Of a stretch of DNA of 64,000 nucleotides, positions 1-13,700 are shown piece after piece. Under the pieces are notes generated by a model. That model searched no databases and was not told where the DNA came from. It saw nothing but the letters and a program-made list of their open reading frames with translations. Position 1 is the first letter of the stretch, and every line of letters starts with the position of its first letter. Origin of the DNA: Dermatophagoides farinae (taxonomy: Eukaryota; Arthropoda; Arachnida; Sarcoptiformes; Pyroglyphidae); assembly GCF_024713945.1 (NCBI RefSeq), contig NC_134686.1:1636001-1700000 (forward strand). The letters run 5' to 3'. The position numbers and the translations under genes were made by a program.

Positions 1-1827
1 TATACAAGAATCAATCAATCACCATATAAACACAAAACAATACAAAGAATATAAAAAAAAATTCAATGAATTATTATGTGAAACGCTGAAAAAAAAATAG
101 AGAAAGAAAGAGAGAGCCAAAAAAAAAAAATTAGAATGACGAGGTTAACATACACACACACACACACACACAAGTTCGAATGCTAGCAGTATAATAATAA
201 AATGGTAGTAGTATTCGACAACGTTAATGTCTGTGTGTGTGTGTATATGTAAAACTTTGATCTTTTTAGCAAAAAAAGGAGAATAAAGAGGAGGAGGAGG
301 AGGATTATCAAACTATTTGAAACACAATATTCTTTAGCTACTACCTTTTTTTTCACAGAATCCATTCATTTTTATTTTATTTGTTTGTTATGAAGATGAA
401 AAATAGATAGGTGTGTTATTTGAGCGTGTGTGTGTGTGTGTAGTAGTAGTATTATATAACGATAAATTTTTCGCGCGCATAGGAAAAAAAATAGTTGTTG
501 TTATTGTTGTTCTTGTTGTTTATACCGGCCAACACACAAAAGAAAAATCCCACACACACAGACAGACACACGCACATTATACATGCATGCATGAAAAAAA
601 AATAATAAAGAGAGGGGGAAATGGCGGCTATATCTGTTGGTGGTAGTGGCATTGTTTTTTTTTTTTGTTTCAGATGAACGTGACATGAATAGATTTTTTT
701 TTAGAAGCATATTTATACAATGTTAGTTGTTTTCGAATCTACGATATTATTGCCCAATTTATATGTTGAAATGAATTTTTTTTTTTTGATTTCAACATTG
801 AATTTTGAAAAAAAGAATTCTATTAAAAATGATCAAATTATTTTGGATTTTCAATTTTCATTCGATTTTGTTTTTGATGAACAAAATACATCGGAATGGA
901 TTTTATTAGGATCGAACATAATTTTATGTGAAATTTTTTGTTTCGTTACTGCTGGCTATTATTGACATTTTCGAAACCATTTTGATCAATTGAATTTTCA
1001 TATATGAAAACATCGATCGATCATTGATTAATACACGTAGTTTTAGGGAAAACCCAGGTGAAATATTCATCGAATAATTACACTTGATTGGCGATTAATT
1101 GTCGAAATTCTTAATGCGCGCGTAATCTAAAACGTTTTCGAAATTACCGAAAATATTCCATAAAGTATTTTCACAAGAAAGTTTCTAATTTTTTTTTCCC
1201 AATCCTATTTGATTAAAATACGGACAAATAATAATAGAACAACGACATTGATAATATATAGAATTAAAGAAAAAAAAACGACATTTAATCCTGATAATAA
1301 CTGAGATTGTCAAATCGAAAAACAAGAATCGATCCATTTCGAAAACATTTAACTTCCGACTAGCCAATATCGACTAGTTCGATCTTCGATTTTATCATAC
1401 GATCGATCTCGAACCTGCCTGTTTATAATAACACAATCGTATAAGCATCGGATTTTCCATTCAGCATTCATATGTGTATGATCTGATTCGGAAATCGATC
1501 ATAAGGATATTGGTCAATTCATTTTTTGGACAACAGCTGCCGGTTTTGATCGCGAGCAAATAGAGAGATAGAGAGGGGACGTTCTTGTTTGGCACACAAC
1601 GTGTTGTGTACATTGTCTATTGCAGTTTGGCTAGTTTGTTGTTGGCTGCGTGTGTGTGTGTGTGTGTGTTTGTGGCTGTATATGAGTCTGCACAAAGACA
1701 TGTACTTTTCGATCACACAATTACTTTCTCGCCGCTCTTGATTTTGTGTTTGTCCAAATAATAAAAAGTTTTGTTGTTGTTGTGATCACTTGATACTTCG
1801 AAACAATTGTTACTTCGAAAATTTCCC
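1..1827. other. Intergenic and 5' leader region of the MBD/PHD/F-box gene
   Basis: No protein-coding gene can be supported here. The stretch holds CA/TG dinucleotide runs (near 150-172, 232-245, 425-440, 1650-1670), A and T homopolymers and AT-rich filler. The last few hundred bases are less repetitive and probably contain the promoter and a non-coding first exon, because a good splice donor (CCC then GTAAGT) lies at 1828 and an acceptor (AATATAG) at 1917-1918 just before the first ATG of the downstream gene. No TATA box stands out. Confidence 0.5.
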
Positions 1828-1918
1828 GTAAGTATCGATCCGATCATCATTATCATAATTTATTTTTTCAATTTGATCCTCATATTGATATTGTTAATCA
1901 TCATTAAAATAAATATAG
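1828..1918 (+). other. 5' UTR intron of the MBD/PHD/F-box gene
   Basis: A 91-base AT-rich stretch starts with GTAAGT and ends with AATATAG, 12 bases before the ATG at 1931. This fits a short leader intron. It is inferred from splice signals only. Confidence 0.5.
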
Positions 1919-1930
1919 TTGACATTGACA

Positions 1931-4900
1931 ATGTCTTCGGAATGTGAATACGAAATCGATCAACAAGGTGAAGGTGGTTCCGATGATCACCATTCAGATA
2001 TGATTGTCGAACAACATGACACTCCAAATGTCAATGAATTTATGGTCGCTCAAGAGATGATCATCGCTAATGATGTTGAAGCTGAAGCCGAAGATGAAGA
2101 TGATATGGTTGATGATGATGATGACGTTGAGGAAGATTCTGGAAATTGACATTAATCAAAATGGTAATCGAAGCATGATACAATATAATGATGATGGTGA
2201 GAATCAAAATTCATCCAACAATGAAGATTCAAGTGGTGGTGATGGAGGTTCTGATTCTGGTTCGGAAGCTGAATCCGGTTCATCCAATGACGATGATGAT
2301 GATGATGATGATGACGAAGAATCTTCAGGTTGATAAAGACGAACAACAATCATTACAACAAAACGATGAAGAGGATGATGACGAAGATGATGAAGATGAA
2401 GAAATCGATATAAATCCTGAATCAGAAAACAATCAACAAGAACAATCAAAACCAAGCTCACCATTGATGATTAATCATCAATCGCAAGAGATCAAATCAT
2501 CTGGACAGCTACCAACATCTAAACAATCATCGGCTGATCAGCAACAATCACGTGATGATTCAGTCGTCGATCAGAATGAACAAATTGATGATGATGATGA
2601 TGATGATGAACAAGAAGATAATCATGAACAATCTGAACCAAAACAATCCGAAAGAAAACCACGACAAGGTTATGAAGATGAAGCTGAAATCGTTAAGAAT
2701 TGTGATGAAAATGGTGTATATGGATGGGAAGATTTTCAAAATACAAAAGTAAAACCATTCTCTAAAGAAGAATATGAACGATTTCAGCAACCATTTCAAT
2801 ATGGTTGGAAACGTGAACTTGTACTTCGATGCACTGGTAATCGTGGTGATAAAAAAGCCGGCGATGTATATTATCATACACCAAATGGTTCAGCAAAACT
2901 TCGAAGTTATGTTGAAATGAATTTATTCTTGCGACGTAATCCTCAGATTACTGAATTGAATGTAACAAATTTTACATTTGCTAAACAGCCAATATATCGT
3001 CCACCGAATGAAATAGTTCGTCATGCTATGCAACGTGGAGCCAATTTTGTTGAACGTCCATTTGCATTTAATCAACATATACGAGCTAAACAACAATCAC
3101 AACAACAACAACAAAATAATAATCAACAAAGAAAATCTATCTCAAATCAATCATTATCACTTATTGCGACCAATAATAATAATAATAATTCTATTATATC
3201 AAATAATGAAGATTCTAATGATCATACTGATGGTGGATTTGGTCGCGGTAAACGTAAACGTGTTGTACCATCACGTTATGATGATGAAGAAGTTGATCTA
3301 CCAATGAACAAACGTAACAAACAAAATCATTCGAATCGTGAATCATATTCAAATAGTAATTCAAATGATGGCCATTCACCACAATCATCAAATAAAACAT
3401 CGACAACAACTGGATCGGCAACGAAAATGTCGGCACAGGAACGACGACGTGCACTACAACAACAATTATATCATCAGGTTAATGAAGAAGTGAAACGAGA
3501 AAAGGAACGTCAACAGCAGCAGCAGCAACAAAAACAACAACGATCGGCAGCTACTGTATCAACTAGTGCAGACAAAGAATCTGGTCGAGGTTCATCGTTA
3601 CTTAAAATGAAAATCATTAAAGGACAAAATGGAAATCGAAAAGTTGATCAAAATGGTGAATTATCACTTTTAACGAAAGATTCCGTTTCTAATCAACAGC
3701 AGCAACAACAACAACAGAATGGTCATGTTGATGATGAGAACGATATTAAAGATCAACCACAACAACAACAAGAAGAACAAAAACAATCCGAACATCGTAT
3801 GAAAGATGATGATGAAGTACAGCCGCCACATTGTCGTCAACCATGTAGTACTAATTGTCCAGGTCGAAGAAATGTATTGCCCAATCTAATGTGTTATCGT
3901 TGTTTCTGTCTATTTCATTTGGAATGTGTTCCGGATGGTGTTTTTCTTCAAAACAATCTATTTGCTTGTCCAAATTGTGTGACGGACGATGATCGAGCAA
4001 CAGATGAATCGGCCATTAAAAATGGTAATATGGAAACAACAACCACCACCACTATACCGATCACTTCGTCCACATCTACAACATCGTTATTGATGGCAAA
4101 TAATAATTCAAAATCATTGATGAAAAAATTGAATCCAAATTCATTATTATTGAAACAACAATTGACTAATCCATCGAATTCATCATCATCATCATCAACA
4201 CGTCAAAATAATCATTCCATGATCAATGGTAAAATCTATAGAATTGAAATAAAAAATTTTCCATTAATAACTTTTTTCCCTTTGTTTTTTTTTTAAAAGA
4301 TGCCACCCCATTGAATGTTGGTTCATCGAATAAAAAATTGTCAAAATTTCAACGTAAACCTAATAATAATAATAATAATGAATCTTTATTATCAATGAAT
4401 GGCCATAATAATAATAATCATCATCATCAGCATTCGAATTCAATGAAAAATATGAATGGACTAATGCATACATCATCAAATCATTTAAATAAAAATCATT
4501 CAGATGGTTTTCATAATGTTAAAAATAAAAAAACTTCCAAACGTATTGGTATGTTATTTTTTCATTCACCATTGTTGATCAATTTATTTTATTTGTGAAT
4601 TTTTGTTTGTTTGTTTGATATCTAGTTCCTCATTATTTATCGACATCACCTTCGTTATCACCTCATCATCATAATTCAAATTCATTTTCAACACAATCTT
4701 TAAAATTTCAACCAGGTATCAATCATATTTATCGTTTAGCAGAATCGGCTAATGGACGTTCGGTTGTTATTAAAGATCGAACACAACCATTACCATTGTT
4801 GGTTAATGGTCATCATTCATCATCATCAACAGCAACTATAACAATGAATGGTCATCATTCATCTGGAACGAATAATAATTTGACCACAATGAATTATAAT

Positions 4901-6645
4901 TATTTGGATAGTGCACAAAAATTATTACATGAAAATCAAACATTGTTGAATGAAACGGCTCAACAAATGGCACGTACACAATATTATTCAACATTGAATC
5001 ATGGTGCTGGTGCTGGTGCTGCTGGTGGTGGTAGCTATAATTCAAAACAGCCAATTAATCCAAAATCAAAATGGTTGAAATATCAACAAAAACGTTTCAA
5101 TTTTTTCAATCGTTTTGATTCATTATTATCTATTCTTGTAAAGGTTTGTATATAATTATCCATTTCTGTTTTCCTGATTGTTGTTTTCATTTCATTTTTT
5201 TTTTGTTTGATTCGAAATAGCTTGTAGAATATCTTGATTTTAAAGACATTTTAAATCTTCGTCTTGTCAATCGACAATGGTCATATCTACTTTCAATGCC
5301 TATCATATGGAAACATTTACGTTTGAATGGTTTGCCCATATGTGATTGGGAGAAACTTGGCTCAGCTATTCGATGCTCAAAAACTTGGTTAAAATCCATT
5401 GATTTTACCGGCGTTCGTATCGTTTCAAATTCACATTCTCCTCCTAGCAAATCAGCATTGACTCGAAATGAAAAAATATGTCATTTCTGGAAAGGATTTC
5501 AACAAATTTTACCTGAAATTGATAATATTGAATTGCTTAAATTTGGATCCGTTCCATTGTTTGTAATCGATGATGTATTGAATGCAATGGAAAAACAACC
5601 ATGGACAAGAATTCATACACTTATTGTTTCGAATCTATTCGACAATGTTGATCCGAATCAATCTTGTTCGATAAAATTTTTATCAAAAATTGCTTCAATT
5701 AATAATTCATTGAAATTACTTAAATTTGATTCAAATAATGGTTTGGTATTGAACGACGATCCGCATTCTGAACAATATGAATCGATTCTATTGGCATTGA
5801 AACAATTATCAAAATTACATACATTTGAATGTGTATCATTGAAAGATTTTACCGTCGAACAATTTGCTCAATTATTTGATCATCTTAACACTAATCGTTT
5901 GAAACATTTATCAATTGGAAGTTGTTCCACATGGTTTATTCAGCCAGAAAATGATGATTCATCAAAAGTGGAATGTTTATTCGAAAATTTATCAAAATTT
6001 TCCAATCTTACTTTTCTAAGATTACGTGATGTCATAATAAATTCTGGTCACTCAAGTCATTTGGTCAATCTATTTGAATCGTTAATTATTGTCGAAAATT
6101 TAATTTTAGAAAATATTATCATACAAGAATCTGGTAAGATTTTTTTTTCATTATGATTATCATGAATTGAATTTGTTTTTTTTTTTCTAGCCAAACAAAA
6201 CTGGACATCATTATTGGCCATGCTGAAATCATTACCATTGCGACAATTTCATCTCAGTTCTTCAGATCCATTTACGAATCGTTCAATTTTCGAATCTTTG
6301 ATACAATTATTATCCATGCAAAAACGACGATTTTTACATATTCGTTGGTCAATAACAGTGAATATTGATGACATGGGCCATTGTATGGTACCATTATCAT
6401 TGATATCGTTTAAACATTCAGAATTGAATGATGAACATGGTAAAAAATTTTTGAAACAATATTTTGGATCCATTCAGCCTAATGATGATTCATTTCAATT
6501 GATACAATCATCGATTGGATCGTCTGATAAAATGATTATATTGATAGAAATTGAAACATTGAAAAATTTAATTATAACAAAATTGCCCTCTTTTCTTCGC
6601 AAAGATCCCAACATTTTTTCATCATTGGAAATTGTTCCACAATAA
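1931..6645 (+). CDS. MBD + PHD-like + F-box protein with acidic N-terminus (two apparent +1 frame changes)
   Basis: Likely chromatin protein. Coding exons: 1931-4228, 4300-4548, 4626-5143, 5221-6133, 6191-6645; junction phases agree and give about 1476 residues if one base is skipped at each of two places near 2147 and 2331. Order of parts: Asp/Glu/Ser-rich N-terminus (1-280); a methyl-CpG-binding (MBD/TAM) domain at about 280-365 (PFQYGWKRELV, then DVYYHTPNG and a NFTF segment); Gln/Asn-rich low-complexity linkers and a Lys/Arg patch (RGKRKRVV); a PHD-like zinc finger at about 634-682 (paired Cys, HLEC, final CPNC); a Ser/Asn/His-rich linker; an F-box from about 1010 (LVKLVEYLDFKDILNLRLVN), followed by about 430 residues with leucine-rich-repeat-like spacing. 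F-boxes bind Skp1, so a ubiquitin-ligase adaptor at chromatin is inferred. Drosophila six-banded is a possible relative, from memory. Poly(A) signal AATAAA at 6724-6729. Confidence 0.8.
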
Positions 6646-8779
6646 TCACATTTTATTATCAATCAATATATATATGGATTTTGACTGTATTTGCATCTTT
6701 TTTTTTGGTTCTAATTTCTAATTAATAAATTCTTCCTAGTCTTGACGAACTATCCACAAACGATTTGTCTATTTTTATATTTATTTTAATCAATTTTTTA
6801 ACCATGTAATCATTATTATTATTAGTTAGATGCTTTAATTTAACCAAAAAAAAAATTCAATTTAAAATTTTTTCGATTCATTCATAGACAATGTATATTA
6901 GACAACAAAAAAAAATAATAATATACCAGTGATAGGGTAGTAGTCTAGAATTAAACTATGAATATAAGAAAAAAGGTGTGACCATGAAAATGTTGTTCAT
7001 TCTAATATTAATGCCGTTATCATTTTTGTATACCCTTCTTTGCTGACGTTCATTTCAATGCTACTACATCTGTGATACCAAAAAAAAAAAAATCACCAAT
7101 TAACTCATTGTATGCATTTTTTTTTGTTTGTTTGTCTGTTGTTTGTGTGTATGTGTTGTGTGTATATTGGGTTTAGCTTCGTCATCATTCGATGGTATCT
7201 GCATTAAATAATTGTGTGTGTGTGTGTGAATGAATACGACGTTGTTGATCATCATCATATTAACCATCAACCATCAACCATCATCATCATCATTATCATT
7301 GACGACGCATCAATGATTATCATCATCTGAATTTTGCTGCTTCTCTTTTCTTTTTTTTCGGGACCACAAGAACTTCGAGTTTGTAGTGTGTGTGTGTGTG
7401 TGTGTGTGTTATACCTCTTTGCTTGAATGATTTCATCGGTTCGTCATTATATATTGTTTGTTACTGTTGACGGGCAATCTTTTGTGTTTGATGCTGTTTT
7501 TGTTCATCGTTTATTCATCCAGTTTTTTTTATATACACTATTACTTCTGCTGCTACTGTTGAACATTTTTTTCCACAATTATATTATAAACATCATCATT
7601 AATCCCGATATATCAACAATTTTTTTTAAAAAAACCATCATTTTCATTATTAAGGTTGCAATTATATTGAATCACATCATACGATTAATATACCAAAATA
7701 AAGAGAGAGAGAGTGAGGGAGAGAGAAAGCGATATACGAATCGAATAGTACACACACACACATACATGCAAAAGTTTTTTTTTTTGCTTTTCTAGAGCTC
7801 AAATATATTGGCGTTTCGTTTTATTATTTGTTACTTTCTCACTTTGTGTGTGTGTAGTATATGATTTTTTTTCTGGTTTTGTGCTATAAAGGGGGGGATC
7901 AATCAAATTCCAAATTCCGAATATACATATATTGAATCAATCAAATTCTTTTTTTTTCATACATAACGATTTTTTTTTCGCAACCATCACGAATAGGTAG
8001 GCTTCATTTGATTCTTTCTATTCTATAAACATTTAAATTTATATATATTCTATATATATGCCATGATGATGATTGTTGATATTAATGGAAAGGTAAGTGT
8101 TAGTTTTTTGTTTTTTGTCATCCATATTTCAAGTCAACATTAATTCTGTTTTTTTTGAAGGTTTTGCTGACGTGTAACCATCATCATCATCATCATCATA
8201 TATGTAATGTGATAATAATAATTACCAAGTTGGCCTTGTATACGTTGTTTTGTTTTTATAATTCCGGAATTTTTTTTTCTTTCTTTCATCATCAATTTCC
8301 TCTTGTCGGAAATTCTTCATTTTTTTTCATCGCTAAATAAGCTGCTACCTTTATCTCATATTTCTTTTCGACAATTTTTTTTATTATTATTATTAACTAC
8401 AGATAATTAACGAAACGAGGGGCGTGTTTGTGTGTGTCAAAATTGCTAGTGTGTGTGTGTGTGATTTATTGATTTCCATCTTAAAGTGATGTGAATGTGT
8501 GTGTGTAGAGTGTGTGTTAAGATCCCAGAATTATTACGCAATCAAATGGCTCAAATGGGCATTTCGATTGTGTCGCATTTTGATTTTGATTCCTTTTGTT
8601 TTCTCTGATTTTTTAATTTAAAATTTTTCGTTCTTTTTTTCTTTAGATTTTTTTTTAGATTATTGAACTAAACAATTGAAAATCTGGTCTTGATATTTAT
8701 ATTGTAAATAAATAAATTGTCGAAATTTGTATCAAACAAACAAATATCTACAAATTAAAACAAAACAAAACGAAGAAAA
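6646..8779. other. Intergenic region between the F-box gene and Rab1
   Basis: Holds the F-box gene 3' UTR, then microsatellites (TG at 7203-7228 and 7385-7410, ATC/GAT runs near 7245-7330) and T-rich tracts. A good donor (AAAG then GTAAGTG) at 8093 could end a non-coding first exon of Rab1, whose acceptor could be anywhere before 8780. No coding gene is supported. Confidence 0.5.
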
Positions 8780-9621
8780 ATGAATCCAGATTAGTAAGTT
8801 TGAATCATCATTAATCATGATGTTTTTTTTTCAATGAATATTAATCTTTTTCTTTTTCTTTTAATGTAGTGATTATTTATTCAAACTTTTATTGATTGGT
8901 GATTCCGGTGTTGGTAAATCATGCCTTTTGTTACGTTTTGCCGATGATACATATACGGAATCGTACATTTCCACTATTGGTGTTGATTTTAAAATCCGTA
9001 CAATTGAATTGGATGGTAAAACCATTAAATTACAGGTAAGTGTATACGTTGTTTATGTTTTTGTTGTTTGGTTAATTTGGAAATTTTTTTTTATTCTGAT
9101 TAGATTTGGGATACAGCCGGTCAAGAACGTTTCCGTACTATAACATCATCATATTATCGTGGTGCACATGGCATAATTGTTGTTTATGATGTAACCGATA
9201 TGGAAACATTTCAAAATGTTAAACAATGGCTTCAAGAAATTGAACGCTATGCATGCGATAATGTGAATAAATTATTGGTTGGAAATAAAGCTGATGTGAT
9301 TGCTAAGAAAGTGGTCGATTATACCACAGCCAAAGAATTTGCAGATAATCTAGGTATGTGATAATTATTTTTCTCTGACAAACAAACAATGAATGAATGA
9401 ATGGTTTTTTTTCTCTTTTTTCAATTTCTAAAAAAGGCATTCCATTTATCGAAACTTCAGCCAAACAGGCTACAAATGTAGAACAAGCATTCTTAATGAT
9501 GGCATCAGAAATTAAATCTCGAATCGGTCCATCAACTGCTTCCAACAAAGATACCGGTGGACAAACTATTAATCCAGGACAGACAACTTCAATTCATCAA
9601 AAATCAAGTGGTTGTTGTTGA
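8780..9621 (+). CDS. Rab1: Rab1 small GTPase (ER-to-Golgi traffic)
   Basis: Ras-superfamily GTPase that controls ER-to-Golgi vesicle tethering. Coding exons 8780-8793, 8870-9035, 9104-9353 and 9437-9621 join in phase to 204 residues, the usual length. The sequence is near-identical to animal Rab1: start [20 protein letters not shown] with P-loop GDSGVGKS, switch I ([11 protein letters not shown]), [10 protein letters not shown] (switch II), GNKAD (guanine binding; animal Rab1 usually has GNKCD), ETSAK, and a C-terminal SSGCC double cysteine for geranylgeranylation. The first coding exon is only 14 bases. The C-terminal hypervariable stretch (about residues 175-200) differs from vertebrates, as expected. 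Introns are 68-83 bases. Cytosolic and membrane-anchored at ER exit sites and cis-Golgi. The family call is very secure. Confidence 0.97.
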
Positions 9622-10786
9622 ATTTATATACATCGAATCGAATTTATATATCTATGATGAGTATGATTATAATGATCATGTCAAATTGTCTCACAAGAAT
9701 CGCGATCTTTATTCTGCCCAACTGCTGTTAAATAACCGTTTGTTCATTTGAACATAATCATACTATAAACATAATAGTTGTCTCTACATACATACACACA
9801 CACATACAAAAACATTTCGGTAAATTCAAACCAAACCTAATGAGATAAAAAACAATTTTCGATCCAAAAAAAAAAATGTTTGGCGGCAATATTAAACAAT
9901 TGATATATTACAAAAAAACGTCATATTCTTTTTTCCACAATTTACACACACACACACATCACATACGATCCCTCCCCCACATACAAAAAAAAAACATTTA
10001 TAATAATGCCGATATTTAACAACAACAACAACAACAACAACAACAAGAAAAAATCTTATTTAAAAAATAAATTTTAAAATTGTTGAACTTTTTACAAGTT
10101 TATCATATTTTATCGAATTTATTTATTGACAAGTTTTATGACAAATGAGTTAAAATTGCCGGTATCTCTGATTAATTCATCAAAGTGCTGCTATCTGTTA
10201 ACAGTGAATAGAACTATGATTCCGTTTATTTCAGTCATATGATAATGTAGTTCATTCTATGATAATAGATGGCATACAGATACTGTAATGAAAAAAAAAG
10301 AAAATTCTTTATTCAAATTCATCAAAATAAAAAAAAAAAATGGAATGGAATAAATTCCGTACAAAATAATGTTCAAATGGAAATTTTATTGGATTTTTTT
10401 TTCATTGACATTTTTAAAGATATGTGACCGCGCGTGTGTGTGTGTGTGTGGAAAAAATCAAAATTACAAAAAAAAAGAATAGAAATAATTCGACAAAAGG
10501 GCATTTGATTTTCAGAATTCAGAATTTCTCTCTCTCTCTTTCTGGTTCGTTTGGTTAGTGTGTGTGTGCGTGTGTGTTGATGTTTTTATTATTATTATAT
10601 ACAAAACATGATGATAATGATGATGATGATGATGATGATTGACAATGATTATGGTGTAAAAAATAAAAAATATGTAATGTTGTCAACAATGACATAATGA
10701 TAATGTTTATTTATTTTTTTTTTTTGGTTCCATTTTGTAATATTTGTTGCAAAAATATTGACCATTCAATATAAATATATCGATCA
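9622..10786. other. Convergent intergenic region between Rab1 and the GPCR
   Basis: Contains the 3' UTR of Rab1 and, from the other side, that of the minus-strand receptor gene. It shows CA/TG runs (9793-9805, 9945-9958, 10434-10450, 10557-10576), a CAA run at 10020-10045, a GAT run at 10615-10640 and possible poly(A) signals near 10060 (AAATAAA). No gene seen. Confidence 0.5.
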
Positions 10787-13700
10787 TCAATCATTATTGT
10801 CAGTAATATTACTATTAGTCGAATGATCATGTTGTATTGATGATGATGATTGCGATGGTGATGGTGATGGTGATTTTGTTGATGGTGTTATTGATTCATT
10901 GTTGTTGTTGTTGTTGTTGCTGGTTAATGCATAATGTACATGATGATGATGATGATGACATTTTTGTCGTGTTCCAAGTTGTTGTTGTTGTTGTTGTCGT
11001 TCCAATGTTTCATTATTAGGTTTTTGATCCTTATTATTGTTGTTGCTATTATCAACAACAATGTTGTGATTTAATTTTATTGATGATGATGATGTAGTTG
11101 TAGTAGTAGTAGTATTAGTAGTAGATGTTTTATCATTACGATGATTATTATTCTGTTTAATATGATCATCATAGGATTTTTTTCCAATCATTAATGATGA
11201 TGATGATGATGGTGATGGTGATGCTGCTGTCAATGATTTTTTTCCATTATTATTACGATTATAAGAATATTTTTGATGATTATTATTATTACGATTCATA
11301 ATAGTTGTACGTGTTACATTTGTTGTTGTTGTTGTTGTTCCAGCCACAGAATGATCCATTTGTGAACGTCCATGTATATTTGTGTGACAGAATTTGTCTA
11401 AATATAATTTAAATAACAATGAAAAAAAAAATGAATTAACAAAACATACACATACACATACACAAACAAACAAATGAAAACAGAAAAAAAAGAAACGAAT
11501 CATAATGGCCAAATGATTCAATCATCATCATCATCATCATCATCATTATCACCATTATGATGTATCAACAACATGAGCTTGAGTACAATAAATAAAAATA
11601 ATGAAATGGAATGAATGAATGAAACAACAGAATAGAATTTTGTTGTGAAAAAAAATGAAATGAGAAATTTTACTTGATAGCCGTGGTGGTGGTGATGGTG
11701 GTGGTAGTGGGGGTGGTTATTCGTTCAATTCACTTTAAATGGCCATTTTCTCTGCCATCATCATCGTCATCATCATCATCATTATCATTATTATCGGGGA
11801 GAGAAGAAAAATAGCAAGATATTACAGAATCAACATAGACAACAACAATAATAAACACACAAAAAAAAATTCCATCATCATCATCATCACCGTTGAAATA
11901 GGATGTAATGGAATATAAAATTGTTTTTGTTGTTTTTGTCACTGAATGGATTCTGTTTGGATTTTTTTTTATTTTCATTTTCATTTCAATTTCATTCATC
12001 AATTTTTTTTTTGTTGCTTGATACTTTTTTTCCGATTAGTTTGCAACTATCCACCACGGTTTATTCGAGAATGATCATCACCAAAAAAAAAAAAAAAAAT
12101 AAAAATAAACATAATCAGCATTATTATCATGACAACAATGACAATATCAGAATAGAAGGATTCTGAATCAAAAAAATAGGGAAAGATAGGATAATAATAC
12201 CCTGATGACAAAAAAAAACAGCTAGAATTAAAATCATCATCATCATCATCAACAACAACAGTAACGAATTCATTATTATTGTATCAATATGGCTAGACCA
12301 GAATTTGTGTGAATCAATGAATGAATGATAATTTGGAAAAGTCTTTGATGATAATAATAACAATAGAGAATTCAAGTTGTATCCATTGAAGCGTATATTT
12401 ACGATGATGATGATGATGAAATTTTATATTAATTTCCGTTAGTTTCCGACGCACACAGAATTTGCTGAAAAAACAAATTCATTGAATCCAATCGCTATCG
12501 ATGATTACCTTTTACTGATTACTGAATTTTTTTCTTCTTGAAAAATCCAATTTTTACACATGAATAAATCATACAAATATGAGATTTTTTTTCTCCATCA
12601 TTTAAAAGTCATTTAAATGATAAACGATTGAAACAATGTCCATAGACAGATTAAGTTTACTTGTTCCCAACTTTCTTATGATTTTTTCTTTTCTTTTTTT
12701 TGGTGGTGGTGGTCAATGTGGTTTATATAATGGTGATTAATGATTCGTTGGAAAGAAAAAAGTGGACAATCCAGTTCATTTGTTCATTCAGTAACCAGTA
12801 TTACAGAATAATTTAATGGAATATAAATAGATAATGTACTGATCTATATAAGAATTTAATATTAAAAAACTACTTACGTGCTAAACATGGACAAAACATA
12901 TTGACAAATGTACGGCGATATTTTTGTGATAATAAACAATAAAGAACAAAATTACCAGCCGAATTAATGGACATAAGTAGATTGAATATATTGCTCAATG
13001 CAACCAATATACAGCCATTATTTGATTCACCATCATATTGATTGAATGCTGTATATACTAATATAACAGCGGTTGGTGTTTGACATATAATAAATAATAT
13101 GACAACAGCGATCAACATTATTGTAATACGAATTTCCTGTCTTGATGATGATGATGTAACAGCCGTAGCATTAGCACTAGCACTTGTTGTTGTTGAAGGC
13201 ACATACATATTTGCATTTGCATTTGTATTTGATGATGATGATGATGATATCAATTTTCCACTTGTTGATATTGTTGTTTTTCTATTATTAGATTTTTTTG
13301 TTTGTTTTTCTTTACCCATTATCATACGTGAACGTTCACGATTAGAAATATGTACAGAACGTATTAAAAATGAATTGAATATAACCAACAATATTAATGG
13401 TAACAATACGAATAAGAAAACAGTCATATGATAATAAATATTACGATAAGTTTGATTATTTCCTAGTTCGGAAAATTCTGCCTCCAATGATTGTGATTGT
13501 GTTTGATTATCAAAACGTTCAACAATAATCCATTCAAATGGTGTTGGCAATGTAACCGAAAGACAAATAATAAATACACATAATATAACACGTTTTGCAC
13601 GTGATTCAGTGCATATTATTTTGCCTTTGATTGGATGGCATACAGCAATATATCTGTAATTAAATAAAATTGAATGTAAAATCAATCAAAATCAATCAAT

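Noticed and set aside
168-190. GTTCGAATG, similar to a tRNA T-loop
   Set aside because: No matching stems or anticodon arm; the flanks are CA repeats.
720-965. 81-codon open frame on the plus strand upstream of the first gene
   Set aside because: Composition is Phe/Ile/Asn-rich as expected from AT-rich non-coding DNA; no domain, signal peptide or splice context.
2188-2333. Met/Val-rich start of the long frame that carries the MBD domain
   Set aside because: It is an out-of-frame reading of GAT-rich acidic codons; the acidic frames just upstream fit the protein better.
11398-11521. Upstream extension of the last GPCR exon, with its own ATG and a hydrophobic run
   Set aside because: It lies in the intron; an ATTTAG acceptor at 11398 joins exon 5 to exon 4 in the right phase.
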